Below are positions 1-8,569 of a stretch of DNA of 31,792 bases, piece by piece. The position numbers and the translations under genes were made by a program. The DNA is from Candidatus Thorarchaeota archaeon. Lineage in GTDB: Archaea; Asgardarchaeota; Thorarchaeia; Thorarchaeales; Thorarchaeaceae. How positions within the stretch are numbered: the first letter of the stretch is position 1; each line of letters starts with the position of its first letter. The notes beneath the pieces are model-generated. The model made no database searches. It was not told where the DNA came from and saw only the letters and a list, made by a program, of their open reading frames with translations. The stretch lies in the NCBI GenBank assembly GCA_019057595.1, contig DXJI01000006.1:1-31792 (forward strand), given 5' to 3'.

Positions 1-699
1 AAGTACGTCCACGCGTGCTAGAATTGTGTTTTTGATTCGTACGTCACCATATGCATGTGCATGCGATTTCAGCTGTACCTTCCGAGATTCGTTCGCGCCC
101 GCTTGAAGCTCATCTATATCAAACTGCGAATTGAAGCTCTCTGTGTGCTCAGATGATATCGCTCCGGTCGCAGCAAGTTTGATGAAACGTGCACCCCGAC
201 CAATCTCTTCTCGTACAGCTCGACGAACATTGTCGGGACCATCTGCCTCATTTGATCCACCAAGAGATTCTCTTCCTCCACTGATTGTGATCATCCTTCC
301 ACAAGGAAGCAGACGGGGACCGTTAACAAGTCCTCTGTCAATTGCTTCTTTCACTGCAAAAGGGACATTCCCTCTTCCAGCTGCATCACCTGCAGTGGTG
401 ATTCCATATTCAAGCAACCTTTCCACGAGTCGTGCTCCACGAATTGCTAGAAGTTCATCTGAGAACTTTTTTGCCTCCGCTGGGTCAGCGGACCCATCAA
501 AGCACACATGAATATGCGGATCGATTATTCCTGGCATTACGACACGATCGGAAAAATCTAGAACCTCTGTATCCGGAGGTACTTTCACATCCTGTCCAAC
601 TTCTGTTATTTTCTCACCTTGGACTAGTATCGACACATTCTCTAGCGTTTTACCATCGCCAACTATCAGTGTTCCAGCTTTGAGTAGAAGATTGCTCAT
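1..699 (-). CDS. Amidohydrolase family protein (3' end outside window)
   Basis: Metal-dependent amidohydrolase of the imidazolonepropionase/Xaa-Pro dipeptidase-like branch. The 233 visible residues start at an ATG (697-699) and stay open to the window edge, so the C-terminal half is missing. Residues 1-60 form the usual N-terminal beta-sandwich strand set, followed by the metal motif PGIIDPHIHV (H62, H64). K174 in FIKLAATGAISS fits the carboxylated lysine that bridges the two metals, and KSHAHA (H213, H215) fits the third metal site. The class hydrolyses amide or C-N bonds in cyclic or peptide-like substrates; the substrate cannot be told from sequence. It lies 63 bp downstream of the CoA-transferase/GNAT gene on the same strand and could share its transcript. 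A GGGAG stretch lies about 9 bases before the ATG. Family is secure, specificity unknown. Confidence 0.88.
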   Translation of the reverse strand, partial: MSNLLLKAGTLIVGDGKTLENVSILVQGEKITEVGQDVKVPPDTEVLDFSDRVVMPGIIDPHIHVCFDGSADPAEAKKFSDELLAIRGARLVERLLEYGITTAGDAAGRGNVPFAVKEAIDRGLVNGPRLLPCGRMITISGGRESLGGSNEADGPDNVRRAVREEIGRGARFIKLAATGAISSEHTESFNSQFDIDELQAGANESRKVQLKSHAHAYGDVRIKNTILARVDVL

Positions 700-762
700 C
701 CTTTGCGCTCCCACTCATAGAATAGACAAACACACCTTTGAGTGTAATGGGCTATGCAATTC

Positions 763-2649
763 TCATAGTTTGAGTCGGAAGAGGTACTCCTCATCTTCGA
801 GTGAAAGTTTACTCTCAACCACTTTTCCTGTCCTATGAATGAACCTAATCATTGGTTGATTCTGAGGATGCACAAACGCAATGAACGCATCAACGCCCTT
901 ACTTTTTGCAATCCTCATGAGATGATTGAGGAGGAATGTACCGATCCCAAATCCCTGATAATCATCATGAATCAAGAGTGCGAATTCAGCCTCGTTTGTA
1001 CTTCTGTTTAACAGATACCTTCCAGCACCGATTATCCGTTCTGTTTCTTCATCGACATCCGATTTTACCACGGCTACAACACTGATGTCACTTGCCTGAT
1101 CCACATTGTAAAAGTCTTGGAGGGTCTGTCTACGTAATGACTTCAGAGGAGTTAGAAATCTGAAGTAGATGCTCTCTTCACTTAGACCATAGAACAGCTC
1201 TTTGATTCTATCAGTATCATCTGGCCTGATCAATCTGAATTGGATTTCAATCTGGTCATCTTTTGTCTTGAAAGTTTCTCGCAATTCATATTCCGAAGCG
1301 AAATATGTCCCCTGAACCAAGAACGGCACTTGGTCCTCGAAGACATAGTGCATTTTCTTTGCTGCTTCAAGTAGTTCATTTCGGAAGTTTGGATGTGCTA
1401 CAGCAATCAGAGAGAGGACACGTTCTCTAATTGTCTTACCATGCAATGTTGCGAAACCATACTCAGTAATGACAACGTCCACATCTCCACGTGTGGTCAC
1501 AACACCCGCTCCCTCGCTTAAACGTGGTACAATTCTGGAAACTGTATCATCCATTGCAGTAGAAAGCATACAGATTATTGCCTTTCCACCAGGAGACCTC
1601 TTTGCACCACGAATGAAGTCAACCTGACCTCCAATGCCGCTGTAGAATCTATGTCCGATTGAATCAGCACACACCTGCCCAGTAAGATCCACTTCAAGAG
1701 CTGAATTGATTGCAATCATCTTGTTGTTCTGCCCGATTACATAAGGATCGTTTACATACGCAGTGTCATGAAAATGGAACATCGGATTGTCATGGATGTA
1801 ATCGTACAATTTCTTTGAACCCATAGCAAAGCTTGCAATCACTTTTCCAGGATGAAGAGACTTCTTTTTGTTGGTCACAACGCCTTTCTCAATCAAAGCC
1901 AACAGACTATCGCTGAACATCTCTGTGTGTATACCCAAATCACGCACACCAGATTCCAACAGGTTGTTGCAGACCGATTGTGGTAATGCTCCGATTCCAA
2001 GCTCAAGAGTCGAATCATTCTCTACCAGTCTTGTTACATAACTTCCAATCCGATCAATTGTTTCCGTCACTTCTGCACCTTTGAACTCTCTCAAAGGCTC
2101 ATTGTGGGGAACCAAATAGTCGATCTCGCGTACGTCTACAAATGAGTCGCCATGAGTGATTGGCATTCTCTCATTGACTTGCGCTATAACCACATCTGCA
2201 CTTTCTGCAGCCGATTTAGTGATGTCTACAGAAATACCAAGAGAACTGTACCCGTTTCGATCAGGAGGACTAATCTGTATCATTGCAACATCAAGTGGCA
2301 TTCTTCTATGCCTGAACAGTTGAGGTATGTCTGAGAGCATTATTGGAGTATAATCTGCGCGTCCTTCAGAAACAGCCTCTCGGATATTTGAGCTTACAAA
2401 GAACGTGTTGTGTCTGAACTGATTTTGGAACTTTGGATCAGCTGATGGTGTATCCCCAAGTGTGAGAAGATGTACAATCTCATTGTCTGCCATTTGGTCT
2501 GCGTTGGCTGCAAGTTCCTGAACCAGATGGTAGGGGACTCCGCAACCTGTTCCCAGGAATAGCCTTGCTCCTCGTTTTATTTTTTGGATGGCTTGTGATG
2601 CATTGACAACTTTGTTCTTGTACTTCTCAGTCCAATCATTTTTACTCAT
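763..2649 (-). CDS. Acetyl-CoA hydrolase/CoA-transferase fused to GNAT acetyltransferase
   Basis: About 628 residues with two parts. Residues 1 to about 450 match the acetyl-CoA hydrolase/4-hydroxybutyrate CoA-transferase family: NSALEVDLTGQ holds the glutamate expected to form the enzyme-CoA thioester, and VVITEYGFATLHGKTIRER is the C-terminal signature. Residues from about 467 to the end are a GNAT domain with the acetyl-CoA loop QGFGIGTFLL. The first half should move CoA between acetate and other acyl groups or hydrolyse acetyl-CoA; the second should acetylate an amine, possibly a protein lysine. This domain order is known in bacteria and archaea. A GTG directly precedes the chosen ATG; the GAGGT motif sits 8 bases before the ATG and 5 before the GTG, so either could serve. 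It is divergent from an OFA transporter and near acetyl-CoA synthetase, which supports a role in acetate use. The true acyl acceptor is unknown. Confidence 0.9.
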   Translation of the reverse strand: MSKNDWTEKYKNKVVNASQAIQKIKRGARLFLGTGCGVPYHLVQELAANADQMADNEIVHLLTLGDTPSADPKFQNQFRHNTFFVSSNIREAVSEGRADYTPIMLSDIPQLFRHRRMPLDVAMIQISPPDRNGYSSLGISVDITKSAAESADVVIAQVNERMPITHGDSFVDVREIDYLVPHNEPLREFKGAEVTETIDRIGSYVTRLVENDSTLELGIGALPQSVCNNLLESGVRDLGIHTEMFSDSLLALIEKGVVTNKKKSLHPGKVIASFAMGSKKLYDYIHDNPMFHFHDTAYVNDPYVIGQNNKMIAINSALEVDLTGQVCADSIGHRFYSGIGGQVDFIRGAKRSPGGKAIICMLSTAMDDTVSRIVPRLSEGAGVVTTRGDVDVVITEYGFATLHGKTIRERVLSLIAVAHPNFRNELLEAAKKMHYVFEDQVPFLVQGTYFASEYELRETFKTKDDQIEIQFRLIRPDDTDRIKELFYGLSEESIYFRFLTPLKSLRRQTLQDFYNVDQASDISVVAVVKSDVDEETERIIGAGRYLLNRSTNEAEFALLIHDDYQGFGIGTFLLNHLMRIAKSKGVDAFIAFVHPQNQPMIRFIHRTGKVVESKLSLEDEEYLFRLKL

Positions 2650-2804
2650 CACAGATTACCTCTTGCGAAGGACTCACTTGAGAGTCAGTCTCACAGAAGC
2701 ATTTGAACGTAACCAATTTTCGATTGTGGCATGACGGAAGGCTTTTAGTGGGGTTGTATCCGCCAGCCGCATAATACCTGACACTCTGACAGGTGAATTT
2801 CATT

Positions 2805-4070
2805 ATGATTTCTGATGAAAAAATCGGTAATAGGAACCTTGTCATTCTCGGCGCACTCATTGTTCAGTTGTGCTTGGGTTCGATATACGCTTGGTCCTTC
2901 TTTCAGACTGCTCTGAGAGGAGGTTCGTATGGATGGCCCTCATTTTTAACACAGCTACCATTTGCAGCTGGTCTGGCATCGTTCGCTCTGTTCATGATAT
3001 TTGCTGGAAGATGGCAAGATCGCGTTGGTCCTAGAAAAGTCGCCACAATAGGTGGAGTTCTTCTGGGTGCAGGGTATATTCTTGCATTCTTCGTTGATGC
3101 AGTTGCAGGATCTGACGCTGTTCTAGGCACAATCTACCTCATCATCACCTATGGTATAATTGGTGGTGCTGGTATCGGCTTTGCCTATGTCTGTCCAATT
3201 GCTGCCCTAGTAAAGTGGTTCCCTGACAAGAAGGGTGCAATCACTGGTATCGCAGTTGCTGGTTTCGGTGCTGGAGCTCTTGTGTTCGGATATGTCGAGC
3301 AATTCTTACTCACCTTGTTTGATGTTCCACTCATAGCCAGTATTGGAATGCCAATGCTGGTTCTAGGTGTAATCTATCTAGTTCTCGTAGTGCTGGGTTC
3401 ACAGCTTCTAACCAATCCCCCAGAGGGTTGGCTCCCAGATGGATACACTCCTCCAGCAACAACAGCTGATGGTGCTGGCACTGGTATGATGCCTGGTCAA
3501 ATGATTCGAACCTCAACATTCTGGTTACTCTGGTTGATGTTCGTGTTTGCTGCCACAGCTGGTCTAATGACACTGGGTAACGTCAAGAGTGCCGCATTGG
3601 CAATCGATCCTCTAACAGACGCTGTTGTGATTGTTGGAGTCATGAGTCTGCTAAATGCTGCTGGACGTATTGTCTGGGGTGCAACCTCTGATAGATTGGG
3701 TCGCGAGAACACAATGATCTTGATGTTCTTGTTCCTTGCAATTGGAATGTTCACTTTTGCATGGATGTCCACAATCGCCATTAGCTGGATTGCAGTAATG
3801 GGTATTGCCTCACTCATAGGTTTCTGCTTCGGTGGAAACTTTGCACTGTTCCCATCTGCTACTGCAGACTTCTTCGGAAGCAAGAATGTTGGTAAGAACT
3901 ACGGTGTAATGTTCACAGCCTATGGAATCGCTGGAATCACTGGTGCGTTAGTTGCTGGTCCAATTGTTGATGCAACAGGATCTTACTTCATGGCCTTTGT
4001 TGTGACTGGAGTACTCGCAATTATTGCAGTACTATTCACATTGGTCTTGAGGTCCAAGCGTACTGCATAG
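2805..4070 (+). CDS. OFA-family MFS transporter (oxalate/formate antiporter-like)
   Basis: A 421-residue protein with about 12 hydrophobic segments and the family hallmark LGSIYAWSFF in the first helix. The loop between helices 2 and 3 carries RWQDRVGPRKVA, the MFS A-motif, repeated in degenerate form as DRLGREN in the second half. OFA members carry small carboxylates such as oxalate, formate or lactate. With acetyl-CoA synthetase 180 bp downstream and a CoA-transferase divergent upstream, a small monocarboxylate such as acetate is a reasonable guess. The frame also opens at a GTG at 2793, but that GTG lies inside the AGGTGA motif (2791-2796), which is placed 8 bases before the ATG at 2805. 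I therefore take the ATG. A strong hairpin terminator follows. Confidence 0.9.
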   Translation: MISDEKIGNRNLVILGALIVQLCLGSIYAWSFFQTALRGGSYGWPSFLTQLPFAAGLASFALFMIFAGRWQDRVGPRKVATIGGVLLGAGYILAFFVDAVAGSDAVLGTIYLIITYGIIGGAGIGFAYVCPIAALVKWFPDKKGAITGIAVAGFGAGALVFGYVEQFLLTLFDVPLIASIGMPMLVLGVIYLVLVVLGSQLLTNPPEGWLPDGYTPPATTADGAGTGMMPGQMIRTSTFWLLWLMFVFAATAGLMTLGNVKSAALAIDPLTDAVVIVGVMSLLNAAGRIVWGATSDRLGRENTMILMFLFLAIGMFTFAWMSTIAISWIAVMGIASLIGFCFGGNFALFPSATADFFGSKNVGKNYGVMFTAYGIAGITGALVAGPIVDATGSYFMAFVVTGVLAIIAVLFTLVLRSKRTA

Positions 4071-4083
4071 AAGCTCGAAAAAC

Positions 4084-4123
4084 GAGGTCGAGGACTAATC
4101 CTTGACCTCATTCTATCTTTTTT
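4084..4123 (+). terminator. Hairpin terminator after OFA transporter
   Basis: GAGGTCGAGGA (4084-4094) pairs with TCCTTGACCTC (4099-4109) over 11 bp with one G-U pair and a CTAA loop. It is followed by a T-rich run ending in six Ts. This separates the transporter from acetyl-CoA synthetase. Confidence 0.75.
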
Positions 4124-4198
4124 AAATCGAAATCTTTGCGATTACAAACTTCTTCGACATTCTATTATCTTTCGCAAAAAATACGTATTATTAGACAA

Positions 4199-4212
4199 GC
4201 TTCATATACTCG
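4199..4212 (+). promoter_or_regulatory. TATA box for acetyl-CoA synthetase gene
   Basis: CTTCATATACTCG is the best TATA-like element after the terminator. A start about 25 bases downstream (near 4230-4235) gives a short leader that still contains the AAGGTGA ribosome site at 4247-4253. Confidence 0.5.
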
Positions 4213-4258
4213 ATATTTGGCTCGTCGGCCATCGAATTGACGGTATAAGGTGACGTAC

Positions 4259-6247
4259 TTGTCTGAAGAAAAGAAGATTACAGTTTATAGCCAGGAAGAA
4301 AGGCGCTTCGACCCCCCAAAGAGCTTCGTCGATAAGGCTTTTGTAAAAAGCCATGATGAACGAATGAAGATCTGTAAGGAGTCTGTCGATAACCCCGATG
4401 AATTCTGGCTCAAAGCAGCCAAGGAACTTTGTTACTGGAAGAAAGAGCCAACTAAGGGTTTTGAGTGGGAAGATATCGAGAATATCCGATTTTCCTGGTT
4501 CAAAGACGGTGTAACCAACATGGCTTACAACTGTCTTGACAAACACGTCGAGGCAGGCAAGGGCGACCAGGTCGCATTGATCTGGCAGGGTGAACCCCTT
4601 GAAGAGTCAAAGACTTACACATTTAGTGAGCTCCTTAGCGAGGTAAACAAAGCCGCGAATGTCCTGAAGAACCTCGGTGTTAAGAAGGGCGACAGGATTA
4701 CCATGTACCTCCCCATGATTCCAGAGCTCGCAATCATCATGCTTGCTTGTGTCAGGATCGGTGCGGTACACAGCATTGTCTTCGGTGGGTTCAGTGCCGA
4801 TTCAGTCAAGGACAGAATCATTGACTGTGAGGGCAAAGTGCTTGTCACAGCTGATGGTTACTATCGTTCTGGCAAGACCATCCCACAGAAGAAAGGCGCA
4901 GATGGTGCAGTCGCAGACCTTCCGATGGTCGAGAAGGTTCTCGTTGTCAAGAGAGTCGGAATCGAAGTTCCATGGACTGAGGGCAGAGATGTCTGGTACC
5001 ATGAGGAATACGAGAAAGTCGATGACAAGTGCGAACCGGAGTGGGTAGACGCAGAGGACCCATTATTCATCCTCTACACATCCGGTTCAACTGGTAAACC
5101 AAAGGGTGTACTTCACACAACTGGTGGATACATGACCTACACCACCCACACCTTCAAGCATATCTTCGATTGGCATGAGGGTGATGTTTACTGGTGCACT
5201 GCTGATATTGGATGGATTACTGGACACTCCTACATTGTGTACGGTCCCCTTTCAGCTGGAGCCACCACAATGATGTTCGAGTCGGTCCCGACATACCCCA
5301 ATAATGACCGTTTTTGGCTTGAAGTCGAGAAGTGGAAAGTTACTCAGTTTTACACTGCCCCAACTGCAATCCGTGCTCTGATGAGATTTGGTGACGACCC
5401 CGTACTGAAGCATGACCTCTCATCTTTGAACTTGCTAGGTACAGTCGGTGAGCCAATCAACCCAGAGGCTTGGATTTGGTACCACGAGATGATTGGAAAG
5501 GAGAAATGTCCGATCGTAGATACATACTGGCAAACTGAAACCGGTGGTGTGATTCTTACACCCCTACCTGGTGCAACAACAACCATTCCGGGTTCAACGA
5601 CCTTCCCATACTTTGGTGTGGATCCCGTAATCGTTGCTGATGACGGTGTTCCTGTCAACGCTAACGAGGGTGGTTATCTATGCATGAAGAAACCCTGGCC
5701 TGGCCTCATGAGGACACTCTACGGTGACCACAAGCGGTTCATTGATACTTACTTTGTCCAGTTCAAGAACCCTGACAATGGCGAGCCAATGTACTACACT
5801 GGTGACGGTTCTCGCTTCAACGAGGATGGCTACTACTTTGTTATGGGTCGTCTTGACGACGTTCTCAAGGTGTCTGGTCACAGACTCGGTACTGCTGAGA
5901 TTGAGTCCTCTCTGGTCAAGCATCCCGCAGTGGCTGAGTGTGCAGTTGTAGGATTCCCCCACGAGATCAAAGGCGAATCGATCTACGTTTTCGTCACTCT
6001 GAAGATGGGTGTTGAGAAGACTGACGCGCTCAAGCTTGAGTTGAGGAACCACGTTCGTTCTGACGTAGGTCCAATTGCTTCTCCTGAGAAGATCCAGTGG
6101 GCAGACGCACTACCAAAGACTCGTTCAGGCAAGATCATGCGCCGAATCCTGAAGCGCATTGCTGCTGGTCAGATTGACGACCTTGGTGATGTCACAACCC
6201 TGGCAGACCCAACAGTCGTTGAGACCCTTGTCAAAGGACGCCTCTAG
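4259..6247 (+). CDS. acsA: Acetyl-CoA synthetase (AMP-forming)
   Basis: About 662 residues, the normal full length. It makes acetyl-CoA from acetate, ATP and CoA through acetyl-adenylate in the cytoplasm. Seen motifs are the nucleotide loop YTSGSTGKPKG, the acetate-pocket region with DIGWITGHSY, the hinge region GRLDDVLKVSGHRLGTAEIE and the C-terminal PKTRSGKIMRR. The last holds the catalytic lysine (about K625), which in bacterial Acs is the site switched off by acetylation. Lysine is almost always AAG and many codons end in C, unlike the neighbours, which suggests high expression. The frame also opens at GTG 4250, but that codon lies inside the AAGGTGA ribosome site; TTG at 4259, 5 bases after it, fits better. 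It has its own promoter and terminator, so it looks monocistronic. A deacetylase gene (16822-18015) could reverse its acetylation. Confidence 0.95.
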   Translation: MSEEKKITVYSQEERRFDPPKSFVDKAFVKSHDERMKICKESVDNPDEFWLKAAKELCYWKKEPTKGFEWEDIENIRFSWFKDGVTNMAYNCLDKHVEAGKGDQVALIWQGEPLEESKTYTFSELLSEVNKAANVLKNLGVKKGDRITMYLPMIPELAIIMLACVRIGAVHSIVFGGFSADSVKDRIIDCEGKVLVTADGYYRSGKTIPQKKGADGAVADLPMVEKVLVVKRVGIEVPWTEGRDVWYHEEYEKVDDKCEPEWVDAEDPLFILYTSGSTGKPKGVLHTTGGYMTYTTHTFKHIFDWHEGDVYWCTADIGWITGHSYIVYGPLSAGATTMMFESVPTYPNNDRFWLEVEKWKVTQFYTAPTAIRALMRFGDDPVLKHDLSSLNLLGTVGEPINPEAWIWYHEMIGKEKCPIVDTYWQTETGGVILTPLPGATTTIPGSTTFPYFGVDPVIVADDGVPVNANEGGYLCMKKPWPGLMRTLYGDHKRFIDTYFVQFKNPDNGEPMYYTGDGSRFNEDGYYFVMGRLDDVLKVSGHRLGTAEIESSLVKHPAVAECAVVGFPHEIKGESIYVFVTLKMGVEKTDALKLELRNHVRSDVGPIASPEKIQWADALPKTRSGKIMRRILKRIAAGQIDDLGDVTTLADPTVVETLVKGRL

Positions 6248-6261
6248 TAGTTATAGTTCAA

Positions 6262-6300
6262 GAGAGGTCCTCAGTGACCTCTCACGAATTTCTTTTTCCT
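6262..6300 (+). terminator. Hairpin terminator after acetyl-CoA synthetase
   Basis: GAGAGGTC (6262-6269) pairs perfectly with GACCTCTC (6276-6283) around a 6-base loop, followed by a T-rich stretch with five Ts in a row. Confidence 0.75.
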
Positions 6301-6470
6301 TGCTAAAATCCAAAACAGTATAATCCAGTGTATACTCGTTCTGACCTATGAGTGAAGATACTGACACTTCTCGAGCTAAACTCTGGTTGAATCAATTGTC
6401 CCGTTAGTTCAAACCTCCCAAAGGACAACCTACAAAACTGTCAGCACTTGCGATACAGTGAGTGAGAATA

Positions 6471-6728
6471 ATGTTCCAAGATAGTGCTAATCGGAAAAGA
6501 CTCCTAGGAGCAATTATTGCGACTTCAGTCTTTGTATTTTGGATTCTTGTTGACCTCTACATATTCCCAATTTTCGGTCTGTCTTCATATGTGCTCTATG
6601 AAGTACTTGCATACGGAACTTGGACAATAATCACACTCGTCTGTTTTGGAATTCTGTCCTGGGCTGGATGTTTCTCAATGCGTCGTGAATCCAGTGAACA
6701 AAAAGAATCACCTGATCTAGTTGGGTAG
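6471..6728 (+). CDS. Small two-helix membrane protein, unknown function
   Basis: An 85-residue protein I do not recognise. A short positively charged start (NRKRLL) is followed by two hydrophobic segments, about residues 12-33 and 44-66, then a charged tail rich in R, E and K. A positive N-terminus and positive C-terminus with a short outside loop predicts both ends inside the cell. I chose ATG 6471 with GTGAG at 6462-6466 as ribosome site; a GTG at 6462 would add three residues. Its last 12 bases overlap the end of the opposing membrane-protein gene at 6717, so the two genes converge. No partner or job can be inferred beyond membrane location. Coding status is likely but not proven. Confidence 0.6.
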   Translation: MFQDSANRKRLLGAIIATSVFVFWILVDLYIFPIFGLSSYVLYEVLAYGTWTIITLVCFGILSWAGCFSMRRESSEQKESPDLVG

Positions 6729-7466
6729 TGCGTCAACATCACTCAATGCAATTGAATCTCCATGGCGTTCAAGAATTCGTAAAATCTGACGACCTAATGT
6801 GACTACAACTATTGCAGCCAGAACAACCTTGATTGGAGTAATTATTCCAGCTACCAACCAAATACCGTAGAGAATTTCAGGTGTCATTCCAAGTATCCAA
6901 TGGACTTGCCCTGGCATAAGTACAAAGACGCGAAACAGGATATCGGTTTCTAAGGCGATCACTGTGCAGAAGAGGAGCAGGAGCAATTTATTCCGCTCAC
7001 TTGTATTGGACCAGATTCCACGGGTCGCTGCTACAGAGTAAATCAGCACAACACCGTATCCGACAAGAATGTCCCAGATTCCCCAGAGCGGGAGCCCCCA
7101 TGAAACTGGATATATGAAATACCCCAGAAGCATGGCAGTATAGACTCCAAACACAGGTTTCCATCGACGTTGGTAAACAAATCCTGCTACAGCAGCTCCC
7201 ATGGACAACCCAAGCATGAATAGAAACTCAGTAGGATCACGATAGTATATTGTGTGTCCTAGAAAACTACCAAGCCCCACAGATAGCGCTCCTAAGTAAG
7301 GTCCTAATAGAATCCCGACAATAGGGCTCAATAGAAATGCCCAACTGTCCCAGACACCTGATGTGAAACCAAATGCAGGAATGATATCTAATACAGCAGT
7401 CATTGCTGCAAAAACAGCCACAAAGGCTACTGTCCTACTTGGGTTCGAACCTATTGAAAGCGCCAT
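6717..7466 (-). CDS. Multi-pass membrane protein, ECF transporter S-component-like
   Basis: 249 residues with about six hydrophobic helices. The first half has the look of an ECF transporter substrate-binding (S) subunit: a helix with AFVAVFAAMTAVLD, then WAFLLSPIVGILLGPYLG and a glycine-rich helix GALSVGLGSFLG. S components bind a vitamin, queuosine precursor or metal and dock on a shared energising module; no such module is in this window. The assignment is by pattern only and another integral membrane family is possible. The ATG at 7466 has no Shine-Dalgarno site, while TTTAAA-type TATA DNA lies at about 7491-7499, so transcription should begin almost on the ATG (leaderless). It is divergent from the membrane protein at 7580. 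Confidence 0.7.
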   Translation of the reverse strand: MALSIGSNPSRTVAFVAVFAAMTAVLDIIPAFGFTSGVWDSWAFLLSPIVGILLGPYLGALSVGLGSFLGHTIYYRDPTEFLFMLGLSMGAAVAGFVYQRRWKPVFGVYTAMLLGYFIYPVSWGLPLWGIWDILVGYGVVLIYSVAATRGIWSNTSERNKLLLLLFCTVIALETDILFRVFVLMPGQVHWILGMTPEILYGIWLVAGIITPIKVVLAAIVVVTLGRQILRILERHGDSIALSDVDALPN

Positions 7467-7490
7467 GGTTCAGCGCGGCACACACGGGCG

Positions 7491-7500
7491 AGATTTAAAC
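7491..7500 (-). promoter_or_regulatory. TATA box for a leaderless gene
   Basis: AGTTTAAATC on the minus strand, centred about 29 bases before the ATG at 7466, where no ribosome site is present. This spacing predicts a leaderless transcript. Confidence 0.5.
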
Positions 7501-7521
7501 TCTCTTAAACATAAGAGGAGT

Positions 7522-7532
7522 TCCTATATATC
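7522..7532 (+). promoter_or_regulatory. TATA box for membrane-protein gene at 7580
   Basis: TCCTATATATC is a strong TATA element. A start near 7555 leaves a leader of about 25 bases containing GGAG upstream of the ATG at 7580. Confidence 0.6.
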
Positions 7533-7579
7533 AGGGAGCTGTATACTAAGCCGTGTAAACTTAGGAGTTTGAGATTATC

Positions 7580-8509
7580 ATGGGAAAAGTACGATTTGTA
7601 TTTCCGTTTCTCTTTGCTGTTGGAGGAATCGCCTTCGGACTGTTTGCTATGTATCAGGTGACATCACTAGCACCGTCATTCGAGTTCTTCCCGTGGATTG
7701 CTGGTTCACTCTTCACAGATATCCTAATCATTCTAGGAATAGCAATTCCAGTGATTGCAATTGAATATTTTATCATTGCACTCCCTCTCGCAGCTGTCTT
7801 CCTTTTGGGTAGTCGGCTAATTAAATCAGCCACCTACAATTTCTCAATAATGGAAATTGGAGATTCATTTGGTGGGTACAGAATGCTTCGAAGAAGTGTT
7901 GCACCAGCACTCTTCAGCTTGAGTACCTCCGGATTAGTGATTGGTCTCATCGAGGGTTTCATTATTGGTGCCTTACCAGATCCAATACTACCAGCAACTG
8001 AATTCTGGATAGGAATGAGTGTGACATTGATAGGCGCACTCGTGATTATGCCAATTGCCGTTGCACTATTCATCCCCACTTGGGTACTCAATGACGCAGG
8101 TGTTGTCACCTACTTGAAAGAGGGTCAACTAGACGTAAGACAGTGTCCTGATACAGAAGGAGTTGGTCGGTGGTATAGTAGCATGCTTGGTGGTTACTCA
8201 CTGTTTGCATTTCCAATCGCTATGGTCAGTGCGCACTTTATTCAACCATTTATAATTGGCAATGTTCCACCTGAACCACAATTCCTCCTAATCAGTTTCC
8301 TATGGACAGCTGGTATTCCCCTAGTGGTAATGGCATTCATTGTTCCTGTTGTGTTCCTGAATGAGGCTGCTCAGAGAAGAGCGGTTGGTTTCATCCAGCG
8401 CTTTGCACGTGGACTAGCGGCAAGTGAGGTCGAGAAGCCAGTCATCTCAAGAAAGGGAGCAAAGAAGGAAACACCAGAGGAACCAGCTGGAGAATCACTG
8501 GACTACTGA
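7580..8509 (+). CDS. Integral membrane protein, unknown family
   Basis: 309 residues with about six transmembrane segments: roughly 7-29, 45-80 (long, possibly two), 108-132, 140-166, 203-228 and 238-264. The C-terminal 40 residues are soluble and rich in K and E. I do not recognise the family. No transporter signature, active-site motif or signal peptidase site stands out. It has a clear TATA box and starts at ATG 7580. It converges on the toroid-like protein gene (8570), with a 60-bp gap and no clear terminator between. Genes at 6471, 6717 and 7580 all encode membrane proteins, but they lie on alternating strands, so this is not an operon. Confidence 0.8.
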   Translation: MGKVRFVFPFLFAVGGIAFGLFAMYQVTSLAPSFEFFPWIAGSLFTDILIILGIAIPVIAIEYFIIALPLAAVFLLGSRLIKSATYNFSIMEIGDSFGGYRMLRRSVAPALFSLSTSGLVIGLIEGFIIGALPDPILPATEFWIGMSVTLIGALVIMPIAVALFIPTWVLNDAGVVTYLKEGQLDVRQCPDTEGVGRWYSSMLGGYSLFAFPIAMVSAHFIQPFIIGNVPPEPQFLLISFLWTAGIPLVVMAFIVPVVFLNEAAQRRAVGFIQRFARGLAASEVEKPVISRKGAKKETPEEPAGESLDY

Positions 8510-8569
8510 TGCTCTGTCAGATTGCATTATCTCCTTCGGAGAAAAATCACTAGGACAATTACTAGACAC

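Noticed and set aside
131..683. Two open frames on the plus strand
   Set aside because: Both are antisense to the amidohydrolase, whose metal motifs and continuous frame on the minus strand are convincing.
6348..6407. 19-codon frame starting ATG AGT GAA in the acsA-6471 spacer
   Set aside because: No ribosome site, no codon bias and no resemblance to the 20998-21310 microproteins; TATA-like DNA upstream is weak.
8526..8545. TCTCC/GGAGA hairpin between converging genes as terminator
   Set aside because: The T-run lies on the wrong side for either strand.
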